A stretch of 7,428 nt of DNA from Saprospirales bacterium (GTDB lineage Bacteria; Bacteroidota; Bacteroidia; Chitinophagales; Saprospiraceae): the NCBI GenBank assembly GCA_003559985.1, contig PWJP01000128.1, positions 1 through 7,428 on the forward strand, given 5' to 3'. Shown piece after piece: positions 7,268 to 7,428 of this stretch. Under the pieces are notes generated by a model. The model made no database searches. It was given only the letters and a program-made list of their open reading frames with translations, and had not been told where the DNA came from. How positions within the stretch are numbered: position 1 is the stretch's first letter; each line of letters starts with the position of its first letter. A program made the position numbers and the translations under genes.

Positions 7268-7428
7268 ATGAACCCAATAGACTGGATTGTACTGGGAAGT
7301 GCCCTTACGCTTATAGTATCCTACGGAATAATTAAGACACGGCACGTAAAGACATCGGAGAGTTTTCTGCGAGGTGACGGCAATATGCAGTGGTGGTTAA
7401 TAGGTATTTCTATAATGGCCACTCAGGC
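7268..7428 (+). CDS. Sodium:solute symporter (SSS/SLC5 family), N-terminal part (cut by window edge)
   Basis: The ATG at 7268 opens a frame that stays open to the edge and gives 53 residues. It begins with MNPIDWIVLGSALTLIVSYG, a first membrane segment at about 6-22, followed by a short polar link. Residues 31-36 (ESFLRG) and 39-53 (NMQWWLIGISIMATQ) match the hallmark SSS region, in which a Phe/Tyr-Leu-x-Gly motif precedes a Trp-Trp and a second helix with Ser-x-x-Ala-Thr-Gln. Proteins of this family use the Na+ gradient to import sugars, amino acids, carboxylates or similar small molecules across the inner membrane. The gene lies six bases after the small membrane protein gene and in the same probable operon as the secreted deacetylase, so the substrate may be a product of that enzyme; this is inference. 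The substrate cannot be told from the part present. Confidence 0.88.
   Translation, partial: MNPIDWIVLGSALTLIVSYGIIKTRHVKTSESFLRGDGNMQWWLIGISIMATQ

Overview
The window looks like chromosomal DNA from a member of the Bacteroidota. The evidence is indirect. The start codons lack Shine-Dalgarno sequences and sit in A-rich leaders. The large secreted PIG-L protein has a signal peptide ending in the Ser-Ala-Gln pattern common in this phylum. The gene types and their arrangement also fit. Genus and order cannot be read from the sequence. All genes are on the + strand, and nothing suggests a mobile element, a CRISPR array or an RNA gene.

Positions 1-4309 are the downstream part of a tripartite heavy-metal efflux operon in the order C-B-A. 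It comprises the last 22 codons of a TolC/CzcC-type outer-membrane channel, a complete lipoprotein adaptor (CzcB/CusB type, 372 aa) and a complete inner-membrane RND pump (CzcA/CusA type, 1024 aa). The gaps are only 10 and 36 bases, so the three are probably one transcript. They would assemble into one envelope-spanning pump. The fourth membrane segment of the pump has the DFG...D...E pattern of divalent-cation (Zn/Co/Cd/Ni) exporters rather than the Cu/Ag pattern.

Positions 4310-4620 are a 311-base non-coding spacer. It holds a weak hairpin plus a T-run just after the pump gene, an 8-bp inverted repeat, and a weak promoter-like motif just before the next gene.

Positions 4621-7428 start a second operon. 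It encodes a secreted 834-aa PIG-L-family zinc deacetylase with a beta-sandwich region and a glutamine-amidotransferase-like C-terminal region. Next comes a 47-aa single-span membrane protein whose start overlaps the deacetylase stop by 8 bases. Six bases after that, the first 53 codons of a sodium:solute symporter (SSS/SLC5 family) run off the right edge. The tight packing suggests that a substrate is deacetylated outside the cytoplasm and a product is then taken up by Na+ symport. The tiny membrane protein may be an accessory of the symporter; it is the least-described item here. Nothing else in the window stands out as a clearly undescribed system.
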